Source: an uncultured Oscillospiraceae bacterium
GTDB lineage: Bacteria > Bacillota > Clostridia > Oscillospirales > Acutalibacteraceae
Length of the DNA: 36,358 nt
Direction of reading: 5' to 3'
Assembly (NCBI GenBank): GCA_900549755.1
Contig: URPQ01000011.1
Coordinates: forward strand, 1-36,358
The position numbers and the translations under genes are program-made. Shown piece by piece: positions 1 to 7,533 of the stretch; position 1 is the stretch's first letter, and every line of letters begins with the position of its first letter. Below the pieces are notes generated by a model. That model was given only the letters and a program-made list of their open reading frames with translations. It had not been told where the DNA came from and did not search any database.

Positions 1-1
1 T

Positions 2-391
2 GATAAGGCTGTTAAAGAAGCCGAGCAGTATGCCGCAGAGGATAAAAAGCGCCGCGAGGCAGTTGACGTTCGCAACAACGCCGACCAGATGATTTATCAG
101 ACCGAAAAGACCGTTAATGAGTTCGGCGATAAGCTCTCGGCTGATGAAAAGGCTAAGATTGATACTGCCAAAGAGGCTCTTAAAGAGGCGCTCAAGGGCG
201 AGGATATTGAGGCTATAAAGGCTAAGCAGGAAGAGCTGCAAAAGGAGCTTTTCGCGGTAAGCGAAAAGGTTTACAAGGCTGCTAACCCGCAGGGCGCTGA
301 AAACGCGCAGCCGCAGGGCGGTGCGCAGAACGGCGACCCGAACGTTTACGAGGCGGATTACACCGACGTGGACGATAACAATAAGCAGTAA
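2..391 (+). CDS. dnaK: Chaperone DnaK (Hsp70), C-terminal fragment
   Basis: The frame is open from base 2 and begins DKAVKEAEQYAAEDKKRR, which is the helical lid/C-terminal part of the Hsp70 substrate-binding domain. It runs through NNADQMIYQTEK to a TAA at 389-391. The tail is rich in Q, N, G and D and ends in acidic and Asn/Gln residues, the flexible tail typical of bacterial DnaK. The ATPase domain lies outside the window to the left. DnaK is the ATP-driven cytoplasmic chaperone; DnaJ, its J-domain partner, is the next gene 74 bases downstream, the usual Firmicute dnaK-dnaJ order. No grpE, hrcA or CIRCE element is visible, so heat-shock control cannot be judged from this window. Identity is firm; only the 5' truncation by the window edge limits the call. 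Confidence 0.95.
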   Translation, partial: DKAVKEAEQYAAEDKKRREAVDVRNNADQMIYQTEKTVNEFGDKLSADEKAKIDTAKEALKEALKGEDIEAIKAKQEELQKELFAVSEKVYKAANPQGAENAQPQGGAQNGDPNVYEADYTDVDDNNKQ

Positions 392-408
392 GCGCTAAGC
401 TGAATTTT

Positions 409-435
409 GACTTCCCCCTTAAAAAAGGGGAAGTC
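409..435 (+). terminator. Hairpin between dnaK and dnaJ
   Basis: GACTTCCCC (409-417) pairs with GGGGAAGTC (427-435) around an A-rich loop. The bases that follow (TTCAAC) are not a strong U run. It is therefore more likely a partial terminator or an mRNA-processing/stability hairpin that lowers dnaJ relative to dnaK than a full stop. No promoter is obvious before dnaJ, which argues for read-through. Confidence 0.6.
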
Positions 436-465
436 TTCAACATATAATTTGTAGGAGAAATTGCT

Positions 466-1617
466 TTGGCTGACGATAAAAGAGATTATTATGAAGTCCT
501 CGGGGTGGATAAATCCGTATCCGATGACGAATTGAAAAAAGCCTACCGCAAAGCGGCAAAAAAATATCACCCCGATTTAAACCCCGGCGATAAAGAGGCG
601 GAGCAAAAATTTAAAGAGGTAAACGAGGCGTACGAGGTGCTTTCCGATAAGGAAAAGCGCGCGCGCTACGACCAGTTCGGTCATGCCGGAGTAGACCCGA
701 ATTACGGTGCGGGCGCCGGCGGATACGGCGGCGGATTTACCGGTGATTTCGGCGATTTGGGGGATATATTCAATTCATTCTTCGGCGGCGGTTTCGGTGG
801 CGGCAGGCAGAGCAATCCGAATGCTCCGCGCCGCGGAAACGATACTGCGGCTGCCGTTAATCTTTCATTTGAAGAGGCTGCAAAGGGCTGCCGCAAGACC
901 GTTAAGGTAACCAAAATAGATAACTGTAAGGAATGTGGCGGCAGCGGCGCAGAAAAGGGCTCAACCCCCAAAACCTGCCCGGTTTGCCACGGCACGGGTC
1001 AGGTTTCGGCTACGCAGCGCACCCCGTTCGGCGTAATGCAGACCCAAAAGGTATGCGATAACTGCCACGGCAGAGGTAAAATTATTGATAAACCCTGCCA
1101 CACCTGCGCGGGCAAGGGCAGAATAAGGCACACGGTGGAGCAAACCGTGGATATTCCCGCCGGAATTGACGACGGTCAGGTTATAAACCTGCGCGGCGGC
1201 GGCGACGCGGGCGCAAACGGCGGACCTGCGGGCGATTTACGCATAAACGTAAATGTTCGTCCGCACCCGATTTTCGAGCGTAACGGCTACGACGTTTACT
1301 GCGAAATTCCCATAACCTTTGCTCAGGCGGCTTTGGGCGACGAAATAGTTGTTCCGACTCTTGACGGCAAGGTAAAATTCACCATTCATGAGGGAACGCA
1401 GCCGGGCGATGAGTTCAAGCTGCGCGGAAAGGGAATACAGCGCCTAAACTACGCCGGAAAAGGCGACGAATACGTTAAGATTACCGTTGAAGTGCCGCGC
1501 GACCTTTCAAAAGCGCAAAAGGATAAGCTGCGCGAATTTGACAGCGTGACAAACGAAAAGAATTATAAAAAGAAAAAGAGTTTTTCTGAGAAGATAAAAA
1601 GCTTTTTCAATGAATAA
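466..1617 (+). CDS. dnaJ: Chaperone DnaJ (Hsp40, type I)
   Basis: Co-chaperone that delivers unfolded protein to DnaK and stimulates its ATPase. At 383 residues it has the full type I layout. The J domain (about 5-72) carries the catalytic HPD at 35-37. A Gly/Phe-rich linker spans about 73-115. Four CxxCxGxG zinc-finger repeats begin at Cys154, Cys171, Cys197 and Cys211. The C-terminal substrate-binding domains follow (FERNGYDVYCEIPITFAQAALG is the usual core). The start is TTG at 466, chosen because AGGAG at 453-457 sits 8 bases upstream and the protein then begins ADDKRDYYEVLGV, the normal DnaJ N-terminus. It follows dnaK on the same strand and probably shares its transcript. A strong hairpin ends the unit at 1658-1698. 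Confidence 0.97.
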   Translation: MADDKRDYYEVLGVDKSVSDDELKKAYRKAAKKYHPDLNPGDKEAEQKFKEVNEAYEVLSDKEKRARYDQFGHAGVDPNYGAGAGGYGGGFTGDFGDLGDIFNSFFGGGFGGGRQSNPNAPRRGNDTAAAVNLSFEEAAKGCRKTVKVTKIDNCKECGGSGAEKGSTPKTCPVCHGTGQVSATQRTPFGVMQTQKVCDNCHGRGKIIDKPCHTCAGKGRIRHTVEQTVDIPAGIDDGQVINLRGGGDAGANGGPAGDLRINVNVRPHPIFERNGYDVYCEIPITFAQAALGDEIVVPTLDGKVKFTIHEGTQPGDEFKLRGKGIQRLNYAGKGDEYVKITVEVPRDLSKAQKDKLREFDSVTNEKNYKKKKSFSEKIKSFFNE

Positions 1618-1657
1618 ACGGTGATAAAAGACGGTTGTTGTGTGAATGTTGCTGTTC

Positions 1658-1698
1658 GGCTCCCCTCTATTTTGACTCACGTCAAAAAGAAGGGAGCC
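1658..1698 (+). terminator. Rho-independent terminator after dnaJ
   Basis: GGCTCCC (1658-1664) pairs with GGGAGCC (1692-1698). Inside it, TTTTGAC (1670-1676) pairs with GTCAAAA (1681-1687) around the loop TCAC. TTTATAATTT follows the stem. It shares its TTTTGAC-N4-GTCAAAA core and CTCT shoulder with the hairpin at 9448-9485, so it may belong to a dispersed repeat family. Confidence 0.85.
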
Positions 1699-1748
1699 TT
1701 TATAATTTACAACCACCGCTTTTTTCATAAATTAAAGGAAAAACAAAA

Positions 1749-2032
1749 ATGATAGGACTCGGAACAATTATAAACGGCGGCGGTATAGTGCTGGGCGGGG
1801 TTATAGACAGCTTTGCCGGAAAGCTGTTTAAGCCCGTGCAGCGGGAGTCTCTTAATAAAGCCTGCGGTGTAAGCGTAATTTTATAGCGATTGTCTATTTA
1901 TCGCTTATAGGCTCGGTTCTTATTTTCTGCATAGGCGTAAACCTTGTTTGGGGCAAGAAGTTAAATGTTGCAAATATGCTTCCCGCGGTGCTTTTGGCAA
2001 TCGGGGCGGCGTATTTGCCTTGGAATTTTTAA
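1749..2032 (+). pseudogene. DUF554 (YdfK-like) membrane protein, internally deleted relic
   Basis: An ATG at 1749, preceded by AAAGGA, opens a 45-codon frame (MIGLGTIINGGGIVLGGVID...) ending at TAG 1884-1886. This is the conserved N-terminus of DUF554 membrane proteins, which are normally about 225-240 residues long. Directly after it, in a different frame, bases 1886-2032 encode AIVYLSLIGSVLIF...KKLNVANMLPAVLLA... and stop at TAA. That matches the family's C-terminal segment, including the NMLPA signature. About 130 central residues are missing and the two ends are out of frame, so this is an internal deletion and not a single-base error. The ribosome site of the next gene overlaps its end. 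Family assignment comes from remembered consensus and was not checked by a search. Confidence 0.8.
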
Positions 2033-2044
2033 GGAGTGGCTACA

Positions 2045-2542
2045 ATGTGTGATTATATAATCAGACCTATTAAAGCAGAGGACGATACGAAAATTGCGAA
2101 AATTATTCGCTATAATTTAGAGCGCTTTCATCTTGATATTCCGGGTACCGCGTACTTTGATAAAGAGCTTGACTCATTAAGCAAATATTATAATGCCTTA
2201 CCCGAAAAGCGGAGATACTTTATTGTGACGGACAATGACGGCTGCGTTATAGGCGGCGTGGGCGTTGCCGAATTCGGCGGGCTTGATAATTGCGCCGAAA
2301 TTCAAAAGCTCTACCTTTCTGACTTAGCAAAGGGCAGGGGACTCGGTAAAAAGCTTATGCAAACAGCCGAGGAATTTGCGGCGGGCGCGGGGTATAAGCG
2401 ATTGTATTTGGAAACACACTCCGATTTAAAAGCCGCGATAGGACTTTATGAAAAGCTTGGGTTTCATATTATTGATAAGCCCGAAGCCGCGCTGCACAGC
2501 ACTATGGATAGGTTTTATATAAAGGAGCTGAATTATGAATAA
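2045..2542 (+). CDS. GNAT-family N-acetyltransferase
   Basis: A 165-residue single-domain acyltransferase. It shows the GNAT fold: N-terminal IIRPIKAEDD, the central strand EIQKLYLSDLAKGRGLGKKLM with the acetyl-CoA pyrophosphate-binding R-G-x-G-K loop, and the C-terminal YEKLGFHII motif. The cytoplasmic substrate cannot be read from sequence; the closest general type is PhnO/YhbS-like small acetyltransferases. ATG at 2045 is preferred over the in-frame GTG at 2036, because that GTG is part of the ribosome site AAGGAG (2031-2036), which lies 8 bases before the ATG. Its 3' end overlaps the deacylase gene by 8 bases, so the two are probably translated together. It begins right behind the broken DUF554 gene, and no separate promoter was identified. 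Confidence 0.88.
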   Translation: MCDYIIRPIKAEDDTKIAKIIRYNLERFHLDIPGTAYFDKELDSLSKYYNALPEKRRYFIVTDNDGCVIGGVGVAEFGGLDNCAEIQKLYLSDLAKGRGLGKKLMQTAEEFAAGAGYKRLYLETHSDLKAAIGLYEKLGFHIIDKPEAALHSTMDRFYIKELNYE

Positions 2543-3020
2543 GCAGGAAATATATAATTATCTCACCGAAAAAAATATTAAATACGAAATAACCGAGCAT
2601 AAAGCGGTTTACAATATGGAAGAGCTGGCGGAGGTAAAGCTGCCGCACCCCGAGGCAGACGCGAAAAATCTTTTTGTACGGGATGATAAACGGCAGAATT
2701 ATTATCTGATAACCGTAAAGGGCGAAAAACGGGTGAATTTAAAGGATTTCCGCCGTGAAAACGGCACGCGACCGCTTACCTTCGCCTCGCCTGAGGAATT
2801 ATCGGAAATATTGGGGCTGATACCGGGCGCGGTAACGCCGCTGGGGCTTTTGAACGATAAGGACCACCGCGTTAAATTCTATTTGGATAATGATTTTAAG
2901 GATATGGAATTTATAGGCGTTCACCCGAACGACAACACGGCTACGGTGTGGCTGAGCCCTGCCGACCTTATAAGGCTTTTAAAAGAAAACGGCAATGAAA
3001 TTTACACAGTAAAGCTTTAA
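2535..3020 (+). CDS. YbaK/ProX-type aminoacyl-tRNA deacylase domain protein
   Basis: 161 residues spanning one YbaK/aaRS-associated editing domain. Recognisable parts are the N-terminal EITEHKAVYNMEEL, the KNLFVRDDKRQNYYLITVKGEKRVNLK core with the Lys expected in the active-site region, and the GLIPGAVTPLGLLND loop containing the conserved GxxPGxVTP-like segment. Members of this stand-alone group (ProX/PrdX type) hydrolyse mischarged tRNA, commonly Ala-tRNA(Pro), in the cytoplasm. The exact tRNA is inference. AAAGGAG at 2521-2527 precedes the ATG by 7 bases, and the gene overlaps the acetyltransferase end by 8 bases. The length equals the usual family size. A new promoter follows it for cardiolipin synthase, so the two-gene unit seems to end here. 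Confidence 0.87.
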   Translation: MNKQEIYNYLTEKNIKYEITEHKAVYNMEELAEVKLPHPEADAKNLFVRDDKRQNYYLITVKGEKRVNLKDFRRENGTRPLTFASPEELSEILGLIPGAVTPLGLLNDKDHRVKFYLDNDFKDMEFIGVHPNDNTATVWLSPADLIRLLKENGNEIYTVKL

Positions 3021-3037
3021 AAGTAATATTATTGTAA

Positions 3038-3066
3038 TTGCTTTTTGCCGCAATATGTGGTAAAAT
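3038..3066 (+). promoter_or_regulatory. Sigma-A-type promoter of cls
   Basis: TTGCTT at 3038-3043 and TAAAAT at 3061-3066 are separated by 17 bases. TGG directly before the -10 box gives a TGn extension. The next gene's start codon lies about 18 bases downstream of the likely transcript start, so the leader is very short. Confidence 0.6.
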
Positions 3067-3090
3067 ACTGTCGTATTGGGGGGATTGCCT

Positions 3091-4620
3091 GTGAGAGAGA
3101 AAAAACGCGGTATAAGAATACAAACGAGAATCATTGTTTCCGCAATTTTATTGCTTATTCAATTCTGCTTTTTATTTTACGCGCTGCACGATGTAAGTCA
3201 AAAGTCAGCTGTTATTTATCAGCTTTCGCAAATTGCGGGCGTTATAACCGTTATTTATATAGTAAACCGCCGCGGCAACCCTAACCACAAAATCACCTGG
3301 ATAATTTTTATTCTTGTTTTTCCTGTTTTCGGTATTTCAGTATTCCTGCTTTGGGGCGGCGGGCGCGTTTTCCCGCATTTGCGGCGAAAAATGGAGGTTT
3401 GCGAGTCTCACTACCTGCCCACGCTTTCAGAAAAGGAAAATGTACGCGAAAAGCTAAAATATTACGATATGTTCCATTCGCGGCAGGCGGATTATCTTTC
3501 GGGCGAATCGGGCTATCCGCTTTATACAAACACCTATACCGAGTATTTGTCCCCCGGCGAAAAGGTGTACGAACGTATGCTCGAGGAGCTTAAAAAGGCT
3601 GAAAGGTATATTTATATGGAGTTCTTCATATTGGCAGAGGGCGATATGTGGGACGGTATACACAAAATTTTAAGTGAAAAGGCGGCAAACGGGGTTGAGG
3701 TCAGAATTATTTTTGATGATTTCGGCTCTATAAAGCGCCAGCATAAGGATTTTATAGTAAACCTGCGCGCCGAGGGGATAGACGTATCGGTCTTTAACCC
3801 GATAAAGCCCTCAATGAATATTTTTATGAACAACCGCAACCACCGCAAAATTGTTGTGATAGACGGTGAAACTGCATTTACGGGCGGCTTTAACATAGGC
3901 GATGAATATATAAATAAAATGATACGTTTCGGGCACTGGCTTGACAGCGGCATTATGTTAAAGGGCGAAGCGGTGAAAAGCTTTCTTGCAATGTTCTGCT
4001 GTATGTGGGAGTTTACAACGGGCGAAATTCTTGATATTTCCCCGCATATTTCGGATTTTTCCGCCGAGGAGGACGGCTTTGTTCTGCCTTACTGCGATGA
4101 TCCGCTTAACAATAAAAACCCCGCCGAGGGTATTTATATGCAGATACTCAACACCGCGCAAAAGTATGTTTATATTGCCTCGCCTTACCTTATAATCGAT
4201 AACACAATGACCAGCATTTTGTGTATGGCGGCGCGTTCGGGAATAGACGTGCGCATTGTAACGCCGCATATACCAGATAAATGGTATGTTCACCCCGTAA
4301 CACAGTACAGCTACCTTGAGCTGCTCGAAGCGGGAGTGAAAATATACGAGTACACGCCCGGCTTTATTCACTCAAAGCTCTTTGTATCGGATGATAAAAT
4401 TGCCACCGTGGGCACCGTGAATATGGATTACCGCAGTTTTATTTTCCACTTTGAGTGCGGCGCATGGATATGCGATAATTCAACCGTGCTTGATATTAAG
4501 GAGCAATTTTCGGAGATTTTTAAAATATCCGACGAAATTAAACTTGGAGAATGGAAAAAACGGCCGCTGAGACTTCGATTTAAGCAGGCGTTGCTCCATA
4601 TTTTCGCGCCCTTTATGTGA
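3091..4620 (+). CDS. cls: Cardiolipin synthase (phospholipase D family)
   Basis: Membrane enzyme that joins two phosphatidylglycerols into cardiolipin and glycerol. The 509-residue protein has two N-terminal membrane helices (about 10-30 and 65-85) and two phospholipase D catalytic motifs: HRKIVVID with His251, Lys253 and Asp258, followed by GGFNIGDEY, and HSKLFVSD with His427, Lys429 and Asp434, followed by GTVNMDYRSF. Size and layout match bacterial Cls. GTG at 3091 is chosen because GGGGGG (3078-3083) lies 7 bases upstream; an in-frame TTG at 3076 overlaps that ribosome site and is unlikely. It has its own promoter at 3038-3066. The next promoter begins at the base after the stop codon, so no terminator separates it from the small membrane gene. 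Confidence 0.95.
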   Translation: MREKKRGIRIQTRIIVSAILLLIQFCFLFYALHDVSQKSAVIYQLSQIAGVITVIYIVNRRGNPNHKITWIIFILVFPVFGISVFLLWGGGRVFPHLRRKMEVCESHYLPTLSEKENVREKLKYYDMFHSRQADYLSGESGYPLYTNTYTEYLSPGEKVYERMLEELKKAERYIYMEFFILAEGDMWDGIHKILSEKAANGVEVRIIFDDFGSIKRQHKDFIVNLRAEGIDVSVFNPIKPSMNIFMNNRNHRKIVVIDGETAFTGGFNIGDEYINKMIRFGHWLDSGIMLKGEAVKSFLAMFCCMWEFTTGEILDISPHISDFSAEEDGFVLPYCDDPLNNKNPAEGIYMQILNTAQKYVYIASPYLIIDNTMTSILCMAARSGIDVRIVTPHIPDKWYVHPVTQYSYLELLEAGVKIYEYTPGFIHSKLFVSDDKIATVGTVNMDYRSFIFHFECGAWICDNSTVLDIKEQFSEIFKISDEIKLGEWKKRPLRLRFKQALLHIFAPFM

Positions 4621-4649
4621 TTGACTTTTTAAAATAAATCTGTTATAAT
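4621..4649 (+). promoter_or_regulatory. Near-consensus sigma-A promoter
   Basis: TTGACT (4621-4626), a 17-base spacer and TATAAT (4644-4649). It starts directly after the cls stop codon and drives the 45-residue small protein at 4676. Confidence 0.85.
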
Positions 4650-4675
4650 ATACTTCAAGAAAGGTGGTTTTTAAT

Positions 4676-4813
4676 ATGAAAGGATTTTTAAAGTTTGTAC
4701 TTACCGTATCTGCGCTTTTTGCCGCTGCCGTGGGTGTTTTGGTGCTTGCCGATCAGATTATAAATAAAAACCGCATTCGCGGGTCTTACCTTGAGTGTGA
4801 TACAGAAGAATAA
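4676..4813 (+). CDS. Small conserved-type membrane protein (45 residues)
   Basis: The 45-codon frame starts at ATG 4676, 8 bases after the ribosome site AAAGGTGG. The protein begins MKGFLKFVLTVSALF and has one hydrophobic helix at about residues 4-25. A short basic stretch NKNRIRG follows, then an acidic tail SYLECDTEE containing one Cys. I recognise the general pattern (one helix, then NKNRIxGxYLEC and acidic residues) from small uncharacterised proteins of Clostridia, but know no function. A near-consensus promoter, a good ribosome site and a downstream terminator make it a real, probably well expressed, monocistronic gene. It could be a membrane-anchored regulator or an assembly factor, but nothing in the sequence decides this. 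Confidence 0.8.
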   Translation: MKGFLKFVLTVSALFAAAVGVLVLADQIINKNRIRGSYLECDTEE

Positions 4814-4839
4814 TTCGCAATGCGAAAATTGCTTTTAAC

Positions 4840-4911
4840 AAAATTCCTCCCGTTTTTTGCGCCGCCGAAAGCGCTTTTACTCCCGGCGGCTTGAAAGCGC
4901 GGGGGAATTTT
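4840..4911 (+). terminator. Branched terminator after the small membrane gene
   Basis: AAAATTCCTCCCG (4840-4852) pairs with CGGGGGAATTTT (4900-4911), and an inner stem GCCGCCG/CGGCGGC sits between them. TTTTCTTTTG follows. The 316 bases from 4814 to 5129 hold this terminator and the glgP promoter, and nothing else I can support. Confidence 0.75.
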
Positions 4912-4999
4912 CTTTTGCCTTTATGTTGATTTTTACGGCTAATATTGTTACAAATAACGAAAATAAAGTTTTTTTATTGAAATTTAACGTTTTATTTGG

Positions 5000-5028
5000 T
5001 TGTTATCACCAATATTTCTCTGTAAAAT
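5000..5028 (+). promoter_or_regulatory. Sigma-A-type promoter of glgP
   Basis: TTGTTA (5000-5005) and TAAAAT (5023-5028) with a 17-base spacer. The predicted leader is about 95 bases, AT-rich, with no clear CcpA operator. Confidence 0.65.
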
Positions 5029-5129
5029 AGTAATAGATACATCTTGAAAAATTGCTTTGAATATTGTATTATAAAACAGTAAACAATAAATATGTTAAAT
5101 ACCTTTATTTTTCTAAGGGAGATGCTTAT

Positions 5130-7532
5130 ATGGCAAAATATACCGTAACCGCACTTGCCTCTATGATTGAGCGCAAGCTATCGCACAATTTCGGCGTAAC
5201 GCCCGCTCAGGCGTCTGACGAACTGTTCTATAAGGCATGCGTTCTGGTGCTGCTTGAAATTATGGACGATCGCCGCGCCGATTTTAAAAATAGTACCGAC
5301 GAACAAGAGGCTAAGACCGTTTATTATCTTTCCATGGAATTTTTAATGGGAAGATCGCTTAAAAACAACCTCTATAATCTTGAGCTTACTGAGACTATGA
5401 GCAAAGCGCTTGCAAAGTTTAAGGTAAAGCTTGATAAGCTTTACGATTTTGAGCCTGACGCGGGGCTTGGCAACGGGGGACTTGGCAGACTTGCCGCCTG
5501 CTTCCTTGACGCGCTTTCAACCGGCGGTTACTCCGCAATGGGCTATTGCATACGCTATGAGTTAGGCATTTTCCGCCAAAAGTTAGTTGACGGCTGGCAG
5601 ACCGAAATGCCCGATTTTTGGCTGCCCGGCGGCGGCGTGTGGCTTGAGCAGCGCCCCGCGGCAGCGGTTGACGTTAATTTTGACGGCAAGATAAACGAAT
5701 GGTGGGACGGAAATTACCACCACATTGAGCACACGGGCTACCATACGGTGCACGCTGTGCCTTATGACCTTATGGTGGCGGGAAAGGACGGCAAGACCGT
5801 AAACGTTCTGCGCCTTTGGAGCGCCGAGTGCCAGGACTTTGATATGTCGGCATTTAATCAGGGCGACTACGTAAGAGCGCTTGAACAGCGCGCCATGACC
5901 GAGACGATTTCTAAGGTTTTATACCCCGAGGATAACCACATTGAGGGCAAATCTTTACGTCTGCGCCAGCAGTATTTCTTAGTTTCCGCCTCTGTGCAGG
6001 ATATTCTCAACCGCCATTTGCGCAAGTATAACACGCTTGATAACCTGCCCGATAAAGTGGCTATTCATATTAACGATACCCACCCGACCCTTTCAATACC
6101 CGAGCTTATGCGCTTTTTGCTTGACGAGTGCGGCTACGGCTGGGATAAGGCGTGGGATATTGTAACCCGCACCGTGGCTTATACCAACCACACCGTAATG
6201 CCCGAGGCGCTTGAGTGCTGGCCCGTTGAGCTGATAAACACCCGCATACCGCGTATTTATCAGATAATTAAGGAAATTGACCGCCGTTTCAGAAACGACG
6301 TTATGGCACTTACGGGGGATGCGCAGACAGTTGAGCGCACCGCAATTATACAAAACGGAATTATAAGAATGGCTAACCTTTGCGTTGCCGCCTGCCACAC
6401 GGTAAACGGCGTTTCAAAACTGCACAGCGAAATTCTTGTAAACGAGCTTTTCAAGGATTACGCAAAAATGACTCCCGATAAATTCACCAACGTTACAAAC
6501 GGTATTGCCCACAGGCGCTGGCTTTGCCAGGCTAACCCCGCGCTTACTGAGTATTTAACCGGGCTTATAGGCGACGGCTTTATAAAGAACGCCGAGGAGC
6601 TGCAAAAACTCAACGCTTATAAGGACGATAAAGAGGTTCTTACAAAGCTGCGCGATATTAAGCGCATAAACAAGGTGCGCTTTGCCGATTACGTCAAGGA
6701 AAATGTGGGAATCACGCTAGACCCCGATTCTATTTTTGATATGCAGGTAAAGCGCCTGCACGAGTATAAGCGCCAGCACTTAAATGCGCTTAATATAATT
6801 TCGGAGTACCTTTATTTAAAGAACAACCCCAATGCGGACTTTATTCCAAAGACCTATATTTTCGGGGCAAAGGCGGCGCCGGGCTACCTTTTTGCTAAAG
6901 AAATCATTCAGATGATTTACAAGCTCTCAACCGTTATTGATAACGACCGCGCGGTAAATGATAAGCTGAAAATACTGTTCCTTGAAGACTACAGGGTAAC
7001 AATGGCGGAGCTTATGATTCCGTCGGCAGATATAAGCGAGCAGATATCCCTTGCTTCTACCGAGGCGAGCGGCACGGGCAATATGAAGCTTATGATGAAC
7101 GGCGCAATAACTCTCGGCACAGAGGACGGCGCAAACGTTGAAATTCATTCTGCCGTGGGCGACGATAATATTATAATTTTCGGTATGCAGACTCCCGAGG
7201 TTTTGGTGCTGCAGAAAAACGGTTATTCCCCGCTGCAATACTACAACAACAATGCCGAGCTTAAAGCGGCGCTTGATTTCATAGGCAAGGGCATAGCGGG
7301 TCAGCCTTTTGAAAATATTTACAACACGCTGAAAAATCATGACACCTATATGGCGCTTGCCGATTTCGCCGATTACAGAAAGGCGCAGCAGAAGGCAAGC
7401 AAGCTTTATGCAGATACGGCGCGTTGGGAAAAAATGTCGCTTACCAACATTGCGCAGTCAGGTATTTTCTCGGCGGACCGCTCAATAGAAGAATACGCAA
7501 AGAACATCTGGCACATTTCACCGGTAGAGTAA
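5130..7532 (+). CDS. glgP: Glycogen/alpha-glucan phosphorylase
   Basis: Cytoplasmic PLP enzyme that releases glucose-1-phosphate from the non-reducing ends of glycogen or maltodextrin. The 800-residue protein matches the usual length. It carries GLGNGGLGRLAACFLDALST in the N-terminal half and the phosphorylase signature EASGTGNMKLMMNGA, with the PLP-binding Lys at residue 653. ATG 5130 is chosen because AAGGGAG (5115-5121) sits 8 bases upstream and the protein then begins AKYTVTALASMIERK; an ATG 66 bases earlier has no ribosome site and would add a non-conserved Tyr/Lys-rich extension. The GH13 gene follows after a single base, so the two are coupled: the phosphorylase shortens outer chains and the GH13 enzyme deals with remaining oligosaccharides. 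Confidence 0.97.
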   Translation: MAKYTVTALASMIERKLSHNFGVTPAQASDELFYKACVLVLLEIMDDRRADFKNSTDEQEAKTVYYLSMEFLMGRSLKNNLYNLELTETMSKALAKFKVKLDKLYDFEPDAGLGNGGLGRLAACFLDALSTGGYSAMGYCIRYELGIFRQKLVDGWQTEMPDFWLPGGGVWLEQRPAAAVDVNFDGKINEWWDGNYHHIEHTGYHTVHAVPYDLMVAGKDGKTVNVLRLWSAECQDFDMSAFNQGDYVRALEQRAMTETISKVLYPEDNHIEGKSLRLRQQYFLVSASVQDILNRHLRKYNTLDNLPDKVAIHINDTHPTLSIPELMRFLLDECGYGWDKAWDIVTRTVAYTNHTVMPEALECWPVELINTRIPRIYQIIKEIDRRFRNDVMALTGDAQTVERTAIIQNGIIRMANLCVAACHTVNGVSKLHSEILVNELFKDYAKMTPDKFTNVTNGIAHRRWLCQANPALTEYLTGLIGDGFIKNAEELQKLNAYKDDKEVLTKLRDIKRINKVRFADYVKENVGITLDPDSIFDMQVKRLHEYKRQHLNALNIISEYLYLKNNPNADFIPKTYIFGAKAAPGYLFAKEIIQMIYKLSTVIDNDRAVNDKLKILFLEDYRVTMAELMIPSADISEQISLASTEASGTGNMKLMMNGAITLGTEDGANVEIHSAVGDDNIIIFGMQTPEVLVLQKNGYSPLQYYNNNAELKAALDFIGKGIAGQPFENIYNTLKNHDTYMALADFADYRKAQQKASKLYADTARWEKMSLTNIAQSGIFSADRSIEEYAKNIWHISPVE

Positions 7533-7533
7533 T

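Noticed and set aside
1507..1728. Minus-strand 73-codon frame over the end of dnaJ and its terminator
   Set aside because: It reads through the terminator hairpin and overlaps dnaJ, with no ribosome site or known domain.
2036..2044. GTG at 2036 as start of the acetyltransferase
   Set aside because: It is part of the AAGGAG ribosome site; ATG 2045 is correctly spaced from it.
3958..4371. 137-codon minus-strand frame inside cls
   Set aside because: It lies wholly opposite a clear cardiolipin synthase gene and has no ribosome site or recognisable domain.
5064..5129. ATG at 5064 as start of glycogen phosphorylase
   Set aside because: No ribosome site and the extra 22 residues are not like the family; AAGGGAG fits ATG 5130.
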